From Hymenobacter sp. CRA2 (GTDB lineage Bacteria > Bacteroidota > Bacteroidia > Cytophagales > Hymenobacteraceae), in contig NZ_MVBC01000002.1 of the NCBI RefSeq assembly GCF_002007105.1, positions 1 through 64,000 of the forward strand: DNA of 64,000 nucleotides. Direction: 5' to 3'. Below the pieces are notes generated by a model. The model did not search any database and was not told where the DNA came from. It worked only from the letters and a program-made list of their open reading frames with translations. Positions 44,801 to 51,807 of the stretch are shown piece after piece (the stretch's first letter is position 1; every line of letters begins with the position of its first letter). A program made the position numbers and the translations under genes.

Positions 44801-45430
44801 GATGTGCACACCGAAGGGATGAATGCGCACAGCGTGGGTGGTGACGAGGGTGACCGGCCGGAAGATGCCCAGAGGCTGGGAGCCTTCGGAAAAGCCCCGC
44901 TCCTCGGAGCAGCCCCCGCACACCCAGGGCAAATCCTGGATGCCGGCGGGGTGGTCGGCGCGCACGGCCAGCACGTTGGGCTGCCCGTCGCGGCGCAGCG
45001 CGTCGGTGACGTCCAGCGTGAAGGTGGTGCGCCCGCCGGCGTGACTGCCGACCGGCCGGCCGTTCAACCACACCGTGGCGTAGGAGCCTACGCCTTCAAA
45101 AAACAGGAAGCTGCGCTGCTCCTTGCTGGGCACGGGCGCAGTGAAGCTTTTGCGGTACCAGGCGTAGCCGTGGCGGTTGCCGTGACGCTGTCGGCGGTAG
45201 CCCTCGTAGGCGTCCCAGTTGTGGGGCACGGCCACGGCTTGCCAGGCTTTGTCATCGAAGCCGGGCTGCTCGAAACCCTCGTGGGCCCGCTGGTTTTTAT
45301 CGTCGGCCACAGTGCGCCAGCCGCTGAGCAGCGGCGTTTCGCGGCGCAGCGTGGGCTGCGCCCAGCCGGTCGACACGGTGAAAGCCAGGACCAGCAGCGG
45401 CCAGAATCGGGTCAGGAGTACGCTTCGCAT
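41852..45430 (-). CDS. GH2 glycosidase with malectin-like and C-terminal carbohydrate-binding domains
   Basis: A secreted 1192-residue enzyme (signal ending TGWAQ). The GH2 N-domain has PHNWDAYEGYRRQRHGNRHG and LNGRPVGSHAGG; the barrel has FINGIAEYEHLLGQSHAFSA, acid/base Glu in VVLWGLENEST and the nucleophile candidate in LIGEYGAW. A malectin-like domain follows in the second half (VNCGGPDYVDQHGSRWAADQ, YQVELYFTEPW), and a CBM6-like sandwich ends the chain. Such GH2-malectin proteins act on beta-linked sugars in pectic side chains; the exact sugar is unknown. It is the last gene of unit B. Confidence 0.9.
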   Translation of the reverse strand: MRSVLLTRFWPLLVLAFTVSTGWAQPTLRRETPLLSGWRTVADDKNQRAHEGFEQPGFDDKAWQAVAVPHNWDAYEGYRRQRHGNRHGYAWYRKSFTAPVPSKEQRSFLFFEGVGSYATVWLNGRPVGSHAGGRTTFTLDVTDALRRDGQPNVLAVRADHPAGIQDLPWVCGGCSEERGFSEGSQPLGIFRPVTLVTTHAVRIHPFGVHIWADSTLTAQAAQLNVTTELKNYGAKAQTLTVLNQLLDRRGRVVAEVKGKQKLAAGASAELLQQLPPLKQPHLWSLQDPYLYRLVTRISAGKKPLDEQTTTYGIRWISWPIGKAAAAGQKQFLLNGKPVFINGIAEYEHLLGQSHAFSAEQIRSRVGQMKAAGFNAFRDAHQPHNLRYQANWDSLGWLWWPQMAAHVWYDTPAFRQNFKTLLVDWIKERRNSPSVVLWGLENESTLPADFARECTALIRQLDPTASRERKVTTCNGGQGTDWDVPQNWTGTYGGDPNLYAADVERQVLIGEYGAWRTLDLHRTGPPAINSGPFSEDRFAQLMQLKVRLAESAKDRTAGHFFWLLTSHDNPGRVQGGEGQRELDRIGPVNYKGLLTPWEEPTDAFYMFRSHYAPKATEPMVYLASHTWPDRWLKPGRQDSLIVYSNCDEVELFNDVDAVSLGRKQRGAFGTHFQWDGVDVRYNVLQAVGYVAGKPVARDLIVLHHLPQAPNFDKLRAGAQPLTAPQAGLNYLYRVNCGGPDYVDQHGSRWAADQPRSGPGTWGSESWTRDFPGLAPFFASQRRTFDPIKGTTDWPLFQSFCYGRDKLRYAFPVPDGEYQVELYFTEPWLGTGGGLDCAGWRLFDVAINGETVIKDLDIWRESGHDGALKKTVKARVTGGELVVSFPNVASGQALISAIAVASADAGLKPAPAAPAVVGNLSVRDPKNGGQWSAQTWLDTGLQPYSDAPATVSALPSALFGAEWLRRPVKPVSSATPVTFQVTTAADVYVGIEARQTARPDWLKDYEDTKTTLGINQAGPQAFRMYRRRFAAGATVTLGADPPGSVNPYLVAVGRASNIEPAYDLKAVTGYKPAAAKLSGSGLVRETVNGKESVTFKEAAGAAVEWTIQTGVADVYSLTVRYANTLTRPLTGKLTVSAADGTLLREETVEFVPSKPGKWNYLASSTGTMINAGSYRIKLTATDAAGLSVSGLDVQ

Positions 45431-45445
45431 CTATCGGCGCCGGGG

Positions 45446-48253
45446 CTATTGCGGCTGCAGCGCCCCGTTGAGTTGGTAGGTTTTGCCGGCCTTGGTGGCC
45501 AGCGTCAGTTGTTGGTTGCCGTAGCGCACTTGGCAGGGTCCGCCGGCTTCCGACTTGATTTCGAGCTGCTGCAGCTGCCCGTTCTGCCAGCGCAGGTTCA
45601 CTAGGAAGCCCCCGCGGGCGCGCAGGCCGCGCACTTCGCCGGTGGGCCAGGCCTGGGGCAGCGCGGGCAACACGTCGAGGTAGTCGGCGTGGCTTTGCAG
45701 CAGCATTTCGGCCATGCCCGACGCGCCGCCGAAGTTGCCGTCGATCTGAAAGGGCGGGTGCGCGTCGAAAAGGTTGCGGTACACCCCGCCCCGCTCGCTG
45801 CCGCTGCCGTTTTCGGCCGGGGAAAGGAGGTTTTCGAGGATGCGCAGGGCGTGGTCCCCGTCGCGGAAGCGGGCCCAGAGGTTGACTTTCCAGGCCAGGC
45901 TCCAGCCGGTGCCCTCGTCGCCGCGCTGGGTGAGCGAGGTGCGGGCCGCCTGAGTCAGCTTCTGGTCGGTCCAGGCTATGTCGGTGCCGGGAAACACGCC
46001 CCACAGGTGCGAGACGTGGCGGTGGGTATCCTTGGGGTCGTCCTTGTCTTCCAGCCACTCCTGCAGCTGCCCGTGCCGGCCGACTTGGTTGGGCGCCAGC
46101 TGCCGGGCTTTGTTCGTGAGCTGCTGACGCAAATCGGCGTCTACGCCCAGTGCTTCGGCGGCGGCACTGGTGTTCTTAAACAGCTCGCGGATGATCTGGT
46201 GGTCCATGGTCGGGCCGGCCACCAGGCCGCCGTGCTCGGGCGAGTTGGAAGGCGTACTGATTAGCCAGCCGGTGCGCTCATCCTTGACAAGGAAATCCAG
46301 AAAAAACTCGCTGGCTTGCTTCATTACCGGGTACTGCCGGCGCAGAAAATTCTTGTCCTGGGTAAACTGGTAATGCTCCCAGATAGGCTGCGTGAGCCAG
46401 GCCGCGCCCGTCACCCAAATGCCGTGGTTCGAAGCATTAATGGGGGCCGTGCCGCGCCAGATATCCGTGTTGTGGTGCAAGACCCAGCCGCGGGCATTGT
46501 AGTGCTCCTTGGCCGTGACCTTACCGGCTTCGGCGGCCTCGTCGATGAGCCCGAACAGCGGGACCGTGCAGGCCGAAAGGTTCAGCAGCTCGGCCGGCCA
46601 GTAGTTCATTTCCAGGTTGATGTTGGTGGTGTACTTGCTGCCCCAGGAAGGCGTCAAGGACTCGTTCCACAGGCCCTGCAGGTTGGCCGCCTGGCCGCCC
46701 TGGCGCGAGGAGGCAATGAGCAGATAACGGCCGTACTGCTGGTAGAGGGCCAGCAGCGCCGGGTCGGCTGCAGGGCTAAACTTCAGAATCCGCTCGTCGG
46801 TGGGCAGCTGCTCGTTCGGCGTGTGGCCTAAGTCGATGTGGTAGGCGTTGAACAGTGGCTGGTAGTCACGCAGGTGCTCTTTCAGCAGCTTGTCGAAGCC
46901 CTGGCCGCTCACGCCGCGCATGGCATCGGCGGCGCGCTTTTCGGGGTCGGCGCCGGTATGCTGGTAATCCTCGAAGCTGGTGGCCGCTGTCAGGTACAGC
47001 GTTACTTCGTCGGCGCCTTCCACCTGAATCTGCTGGTCGGTCACGGTCACGCGGCCTTTTTTGGCGTCTACGCGCAGGTAGCTCACGCCGCGCAGCACCC
47101 CGTCGCGCACCTGCACGGCCAGGGCCAGCGTATGGTCATCCACGCGGTAGGTGCGGCGCTGCTGGTGCGGGCTGCCGAGGCGGGCGGTGAAGCTCAGGCG
47201 GCCGTTAGCATCGGCCCGCAGGCGGCCCACCACGGCGTTGCGCGGGTAGCTGGCGAAATACTCGCGGGTAAACGTGGTGCCGTTTTGCTGGTACTGCGTG
47301 CGGGTTAGGGCCTGGCGCAGGTCAAGTTCCCGGCGGTAGGCAGTCGGCTGCGCGGCCCGCGCGAAATTCAGCAGCACGTCGCCGAAGGGCTGGTACGAGG
47401 CCTGGTAGCTCGGCGAGAGCGGCGGCTCCTGGTCCTGCACCCAGTACTGCCAGGCCGGATTCAGCGCCACCCCGGTAGCCGGGTCGGCGCCCTCAGGGTA
47501 GGCCACCAGCACCGGCTGCCGCTCCTTCACCCCGATCAGCCCGCCCTTGTCGAAGTAGTTGATAACCTGAATGAGCACCTCGTTGCGGCCGGCCTTGAGC
47601 GCGGCGGCCGGCACCTTATAGCGGCGTTTCTTGCTGATGCCCTCGTCCGAGCCGATGAGCTGGCCGTTGACGTAGGTCAGGTCCTGGTCGCGGATGCGGC
47701 CCAAACTCAGGGTCAGGTCTTTGCCAGCCCAGGCGGCGGGCAGCTCGAAGCTGGTCTTAAACCACACGGCCCCGTCGAGGCCTTCGAGGCCGGCGGCTTC
47801 CCAGCCGTTGGGCGTGGGTAGGCTGATGGGTTGCCAGGTGTTGCCAGCGGCCAGGGCCTGGGGCACACCTACGGCTTTTACCTTCTGCAGCCAGGCGGCT
47901 TTCTGCTGCTCGTAGCCGTCCTCGTGGTCTTTCAGGCCCATGAAGTGCGCGGCGGCCAGGGCTTCGGCCTCGGCCTGCTTGCCCTGGGTTAGCAAGGCGC
48001 GGATCTGCGGCAGGTACTGGGCGGCGCCGGGGCGCGCGTAGGCGCGCGGGCGACCGGTCCAGAGGGTGGTTTCGTTGAACTGCAGCCGCTCCTGCCCCAC
48101 CCCGCCAAACACCATAGCGCCCAGCCGGCCGTTGCCCAGCGGCAGCGCGTCGGTCCACTTCTCGGCGGGTTTGGTGTACCACAGCGTCAGCGGCTGCTGG
48201 GCCGTGGCGGTCAAGCTTACAAGTAAAGCGAGGAGTAAGAGTGGGCGGAGCAT
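45446..48253 (-). CDS. GH95 alpha-L-fucosidase/alpha-L-galactosidase with inserted domain
   Basis: A secreted 935-residue GH95 enzyme (signal ending TATAQ). The N-domain shows WTDALPLGNGRLGAMVFGG (33-51) and NETTLWTGRP (60-69). Residues about 110-285 are an insertion: a jelly-roll domain of the kind found in sialate O-acetylesterases and GH2 proteins (GAVWFKTSFELPAAW, YVNGQLIGSDEG). The (alpha/alpha)6 catalytic part follows with NLQGLWNESLTPSWGSKYT, NINLEMNYWPAELLNL and PPFQIDGNFGGASG, holding the catalytic Asn/Asp cluster. In RG-II, BT1010 of this family removes alpha-L-galactose from side chain A. It lies between GH28 and GH2 in unit B. Confidence 0.93.
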   Translation of the reverse strand: MLRPLLLLALLVSLTATAQQPLTLWYTKPAEKWTDALPLGNGRLGAMVFGGVGQERLQFNETTLWTGRPRAYARPGAAQYLPQIRALLTQGKQAEAEALAAAHFMGLKDHEDGYEQQKAAWLQKVKAVGVPQALAAGNTWQPISLPTPNGWEAAGLEGLDGAVWFKTSFELPAAWAGKDLTLSLGRIRDQDLTYVNGQLIGSDEGISKKRRYKVPAAALKAGRNEVLIQVINYFDKGGLIGVKERQPVLVAYPEGADPATGVALNPAWQYWVQDQEPPLSPSYQASYQPFGDVLLNFARAAQPTAYRRELDLRQALTRTQYQQNGTTFTREYFASYPRNAVVGRLRADANGRLSFTARLGSPHQQRRTYRVDDHTLALAVQVRDGVLRGVSYLRVDAKKGRVTVTDQQIQVEGADEVTLYLTAATSFEDYQHTGADPEKRAADAMRGVSGQGFDKLLKEHLRDYQPLFNAYHIDLGHTPNEQLPTDERILKFSPAADPALLALYQQYGRYLLIASSRQGGQAANLQGLWNESLTPSWGSKYTTNINLEMNYWPAELLNLSACTVPLFGLIDEAAEAGKVTAKEHYNARGWVLHHNTDIWRGTAPINASNHGIWVTGAAWLTQPIWEHYQFTQDKNFLRRQYPVMKQASEFFLDFLVKDERTGWLISTPSNSPEHGGLVAGPTMDHQIIRELFKNTSAAAEALGVDADLRQQLTNKARQLAPNQVGRHGQLQEWLEDKDDPKDTHRHVSHLWGVFPGTDIAWTDQKLTQAARTSLTQRGDEGTGWSLAWKVNLWARFRDGDHALRILENLLSPAENGSGSERGGVYRNLFDAHPPFQIDGNFGGASGMAEMLLQSHADYLDVLPALPQAWPTGEVRGLRARGGFLVNLRWQNGQLQQLEIKSEAGGPCQVRYGNQQLTLATKAGKTYQLNGALQPQ

Positions 48254-48318
48254 TCGGAGCAGACGGTTGTTAGCCCGCAGAGGGCGCGGAAGGTAGCGCA
48301 GCAGACGCAGAGGAGGTT

Positions 48319-49929
48319 CTAGCGGCGTTCAGGCGTAGTGGCGGCCGGCCCTTCGGCGGCGGTTACTTCCACTGGCTGCTTTACCTCCTCGCCTTTGGCC
48401 ACCGGCGTTTTCACCGATTTCAGGTAGTTGTTCTGCAGCACCACGCCGCGGGTGCCGGCCCCTTTCAGCTTCAAAAACGTGTCGGTGCCGGGGGCCGGGA
48501 AGCAGTTGTACACGAAGGCATCTTCCACGCTGGTGAATTCCACGAGCGGGGCACCGGCCTGCACCTGCCCGCGCAGGCCGTCGAGGCGCAGCTGCTGGGC
48601 ATTTTCGGCGCGGACCGCCGGCCCGCTCTGGGTGTTGACCTGCACGTTGTGGAAGGCCACGTTGCGGGCTTCCTTTACCGTGAAGCCTTGCTTGGCGTCG
48701 AGGTTGAGGTTGGAAAACGTCACGTTTTCGATGGGCATTTCCGCGAGGCCGTTCAGCAGGCCGGCCTGGTTGCCCTCGGCGGTGATGTTGCTGAAGTGGA
48801 TGTTGCGGAAGCGCGGCGTGCGCTCTGACACCGGCTCGGGCTGGGAGTTGGCGTACTGCATGTCGAGCACGATGATCTGCTCCCGGATGTTTTTCATCAC
48901 CACGTTGTCGACGCGAATATCCTCCACCACCCCGCCGCGCCCGCGGGCCGTTTTGATGCGGATGCCGCGGTCGGTGCCGTCGAACACGCAGTTGGAAATC
49001 GTGATTTTCTTCACCCCGCCCGACATTTCCGAGCCGATAACCACTCCGCCGTGCCCGCTGAGCATGGTGCAGTTGGTGATGGTGTAATTCTCGGCCGGCA
49101 CGTTCATCTGCCGCCCCGCCCGGTCCTTGCCCGATTTGATGGTGATGCAGTCGTCGCCGACGCTGATGTGGCAGTCGGAGATGTGCACGTTGCGGCAGGA
49201 CTCCGGGTTGATGCCGTCGGTGTTCGGCGACTTGGGGTTGTTGATGGTCACGCCCGTCACCGTCACGTTCTCGCAGAATTCAGGGTTGACGGTCCAGAAC
49301 GGGGAGTTGCGGATAGTGACGCCCTCGATGCGCACGTTTTTGCAGTACATGGGCTGGATGAACGGCGGGCGCATGAAACCGCGCTCAATCACGCCCGGCT
49401 GGTCGGGCTTAAGTATGTCCTTGTTGAGCCGGAAAAACTCCTGCTGCCACTTGGAGTCCTGGCTGGCCCGGGACTTGCCCTCCGCAAAATCCCACCACTT
49501 CTTGCCCTGCCCGTCGATAATGCCCCGACCCTTGATGGTGATGTTTTCGGCCTTGTAGGCGTAGAACAAGGGCGAGAAGCTGGTGATGTCGATGCCCTCG
49601 TAGCGGGTGGGCACCATGGGCAGGTAGTCGTCGAAATTGTCGCTGAAGTAGAGCACCGCCCCCGCGTCAATGTCGATGGTAATGTTGCTTTTCAGGTGAA
49701 TGGCCCCGGTGCGGTACTTGCCCGCCGGGAAGTACACCGTGCCCCCACCCGCCTTGCTGGCCGCCGCAATGGCCTTTTTGATGGCCTCGGTGCTGAGCTT
49801 GGTGCTGTCGTTGCGGGCGCCGTACTTGAGCACGTTGTAGTACTGCTGGGCTTGGGCGGCCGAGGCGCCGAGCAGCAAAAGCAGGCAGCAGCTAAGGCGA
49901 CGAAGCGAGGCGAGGGAAGTATGGGTCAT
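48319..49929 (-). CDS. GH28 polygalacturonase/galacturonidase
   Basis: A secreted enzyme of 536 residues from the ATG at 49927-49929; an ATG four codons upstream is also possible. Signal peptide ends SAAQAQ. The beta-helix carries all GH28 motifs (numbering from the upstream ATG): NTDG 240-243, GDD 262-264, GHGG 296-299 and RIK 328-330. GH28 hydrolyses alpha-1,4-galacturonosyl bonds, endo or exo. It starts with YYNVLKYGARNDSTKLSTEA as exo-acting members do. Co-located GH95 and GH2 suggest action on RG-II after side chains are removed. Confidence 0.95.
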   Translation of the reverse strand: MTHTSLASLRRLSCCLLLLLGASAAQAQQYYNVLKYGARNDSTKLSTEAIKKAIAAASKAGGGTVYFPAGKYRTGAIHLKSNITIDIDAGAVLYFSDNFDDYLPMVPTRYEGIDITSFSPLFYAYKAENITIKGRGIIDGQGKKWWDFAEGKSRASQDSKWQQEFFRLNKDILKPDQPGVIERGFMRPPFIQPMYCKNVRIEGVTIRNSPFWTVNPEFCENVTVTGVTINNPKSPNTDGINPESCRNVHISDCHISVGDDCITIKSGKDRAGRQMNVPAENYTITNCTMLSGHGGVVIGSEMSGGVKKITISNCVFDGTDRGIRIKTARGRGGVVEDIRVDNVVMKNIREQIIVLDMQYANSQPEPVSERTPRFRNIHFSNITAEGNQAGLLNGLAEMPIENVTFSNLNLDAKQGFTVKEARNVAFHNVQVNTQSGPAVRAENAQQLRLDGLRGQVQAGAPLVEFTSVEDAFVYNCFPAPGTDTFLKLKGAGTRGVVLQNNYLKSVKTPVAKGEEVKQPVEVTAAEGPAATTPERR

Positions 49930-49952
49930 GGTGAAAGTCATAAAAAAACCGT

Positions 49953-50064
49953 TCGTCCTGTCGAGCGCAGTCGAGACATCTCGCCGGATAGCATTCTTCT
50001 CGTTGGGGTTACTATCCTACATCAGCACGCGAGATGTCTCGACTGCGCTCGACATGACGTTCTT
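49953..50064. repeat. Dispersed palindromic repeat, full copy
   Basis: Outer arms of 29 bp (CGTCCTGTCGAGCGCAGTCG and its inverse) differ at one position. Inside, GGATAG and CTATCC pair around CTTCTCGTTGGGGTT, and the GCACGCGAGATGTC block is present. It separates the GH28 gene from the (alpha/alpha)6 gene. Confidence 0.8.
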
Positions 50065-50079
50065 TTTGCTCGTCCCAGG

Positions 50080-51633
50080 CTACCCCGGCAGCTTGGCCGT
50101 CAGGCGCTGCAGCTTGTCAGCCCGCCCTATTTCCTTGCCGTCGGCAAACACGCGTAGGCCTTGGCCTTTGCCGTATTTCTGTCCGGTTCGGTCCCAGATG
50201 ACGGTGAGGGTGCGGCCGTGGTAGCGCAGCTCGTCGAGGCAGAAGTAGTCCCACTGGCCCTCGGGCACCAGCGGCGTGAGCTCCACCACGTTGTCGGCGC
50301 GGGGCTTCAGGCCCACCAGGCCGGTGATGATGAGGTCGGCGAAGCCGGAGTGGTTGTAGTAGCTGCTGCGCGGGTTGTCGCCTTTCAGCCACTCGCCGTT
50401 TTTCTCGTCCTGGTACTCGCCGAGGTAGGGCTGGCCGTTTTTGCGGTGCGAGAGGGCGTATTTGCGCAGCTCGTCGTAGTACACCTGCCGGCTCATGCCG
50501 TCCTGGTGCTTGTACTCGGTAAGTAGGTTCGCGAGGCCCTTGAGCGTCTGGGTGGTGGCGTAGGGCCACACAGCGCCGTCCCACTCGCAGCCGTGGCCCG
50601 ACCCTTGGGTGCGGAAGCCGGGGGCGCGACGCTCGGCCGTGGTCAGGCCCCAAGGCGCTTTGAAGCCGCCTTCGTCGGTGAGCTGCTCCCACTGCCGGGC
50701 GTACTTGGCCTTGTCGGCAGGCAGTGAGAAGTACCACGGGATGTAGCCGAGCTCCTCACGCCACTCGCAGAGGCCGCCCTTCTCGTACTGCACCATGAAA
50801 AAGGACGTTTTCTCGTCCCACAGAGTGCGCTGCACATCGATGCGCAGTTGCTTGGCCTTGGTGGCGTACTTGCGCTGCAGGCTATCGGTTTTGGTCAGCT
50901 TGGCCATTTCCACCAGGGCCTTGGCATTGCCGTACATGTAGCTGTTGATGGTCGGGCGCACGTTCTTGACCTTGCGCCCGCCGCTAATGGATTCCTCCAT
51001 GGCGTCGCGCACGTCGTACTGCCAGAACATGCCGCCCGGCAGCATGCGCTCCTTTTCCCAAAGCTTGTAATCAGCATTAAGCGCCGGCAGCAGCTCCTGC
51101 ACCAGCGGCTTGTTCTGATTCACCAGATACAGGCCCCACACCGCATCCTGCAGCCAGCTGCTGAAGGCGTGCAGCTTGGGCGATGGGCGCTTGGAATCCA
51201 CGTACAGCCAGAACTTGGTGTACTGCTCCACGAACTGCGGGTCGCGCAGCCAGCGGGCTTCGTAAATGTGGTGACCGAGCGCGCTGCTGATGGTGTTGTG
51301 CAGGCCGGCGTGCTTCATCGGGGTGATGAACTCGGTGAACACGTAGCCGTCGGGCGTCTGCTTGAGGTGCTTGCGCATGCACCACCAGCGGTAGTAGTAG
51401 GTGTGCTGCAGGGCCGAGTCGGGGCACTCGAAGCGGGGCACCTGCTGGCTGAGCCAGTCGGCGGCCTGAGCGTTGGACACCAGGTTCACCACGGTTTCCT
51501 GGTCCAGCTCGTTGAAGCGGGCCACGTCGGCGCGCAGCGTGGCGTCGCTGAGCACAAAGCCGGTTTGAGCCTGGGCGACGGTGCCAGTCAGCAGGCCGAA
51601 GGAAAGCAGAAGCGTGGTGGGGCGAAGATGCAT
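50080..51633 (-). CDS. Secreted (alpha/alpha)6 glycosidase, GH142-like candidate
   Basis: A 517-residue protein with signal peptide ending VAQAQ. The whole mature part is a toroid of the GH63/trehalase/MGH1 type: YYYRWWCMRKHLKQ, EFITPMKHAGLHNTISSALG, GMFWQYDVRDAMEESISGG, CEWDGAVWPYATTQTLKGL and GEYQDEKNGEWL with likely catalytic acids (Asp in YDVRD and CEWDG). A short sandwich follows. RG-II contains beta-L-arabinofuranose removed by GH142, an (alpha/alpha)6 family, so this is a candidate; another family of the clan is equally possible. It is second in unit B. Confidence 0.7.
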   Translation of the reverse strand: MHLRPTTLLLSFGLLTGTVAQAQTGFVLSDATLRADVARFNELDQETVVNLVSNAQAADWLSQQVPRFECPDSALQHTYYYRWWCMRKHLKQTPDGYVFTEFITPMKHAGLHNTISSALGHHIYEARWLRDPQFVEQYTKFWLYVDSKRPSPKLHAFSSWLQDAVWGLYLVNQNKPLVQELLPALNADYKLWEKERMLPGGMFWQYDVRDAMEESISGGRKVKNVRPTINSYMYGNAKALVEMAKLTKTDSLQRKYATKAKQLRIDVQRTLWDEKTSFFMVQYEKGGLCEWREELGYIPWYFSLPADKAKYARQWEQLTDEGGFKAPWGLTTAERRAPGFRTQGSGHGCEWDGAVWPYATTQTLKGLANLLTEYKHQDGMSRQVYYDELRKYALSHRKNGQPYLGEYQDEKNGEWLKGDNPRSSYYNHSGFADLIITGLVGLKPRADNVVELTPLVPEGQWDYFCLDELRYHGRTLTVIWDRTGQKYGKGQGLRVFADGKEIGRADKLQRLTAKLPG

Positions 51634-51656
51634 GAGGCTTGAGGCAGGCTTTAGCA

Positions 51657-51792
51657 GAAGCTAGTTCCCCTTCTCCGCGGAGGAGGGGCCAAGGGTGGTT
51701 GATAGGCTAGATTTGGGAAAAGCTAAAGAGAGGTTCAGCAATCAAGGCCCCCCCCTCCTCAGCGGAGGAAAGGAGCTAATTCTGGTCTTAGC
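51657..51792. repeat. Paired GGAGGGG palindromes, second copy
   Basis: Arms 51657-51702 (TTCCCCTTCTCCGCGGAGGA, then GGTGGTTGAT) and 51740-51792 are imperfect inversions of one another and match the pair at 28441-28586. About 40 bp of unrelated DNA lies between. It precedes the stop of the next gene. Confidence 0.65.
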
Positions 51793-51807
51793 TCTGGTAT
51801 TCATAGT

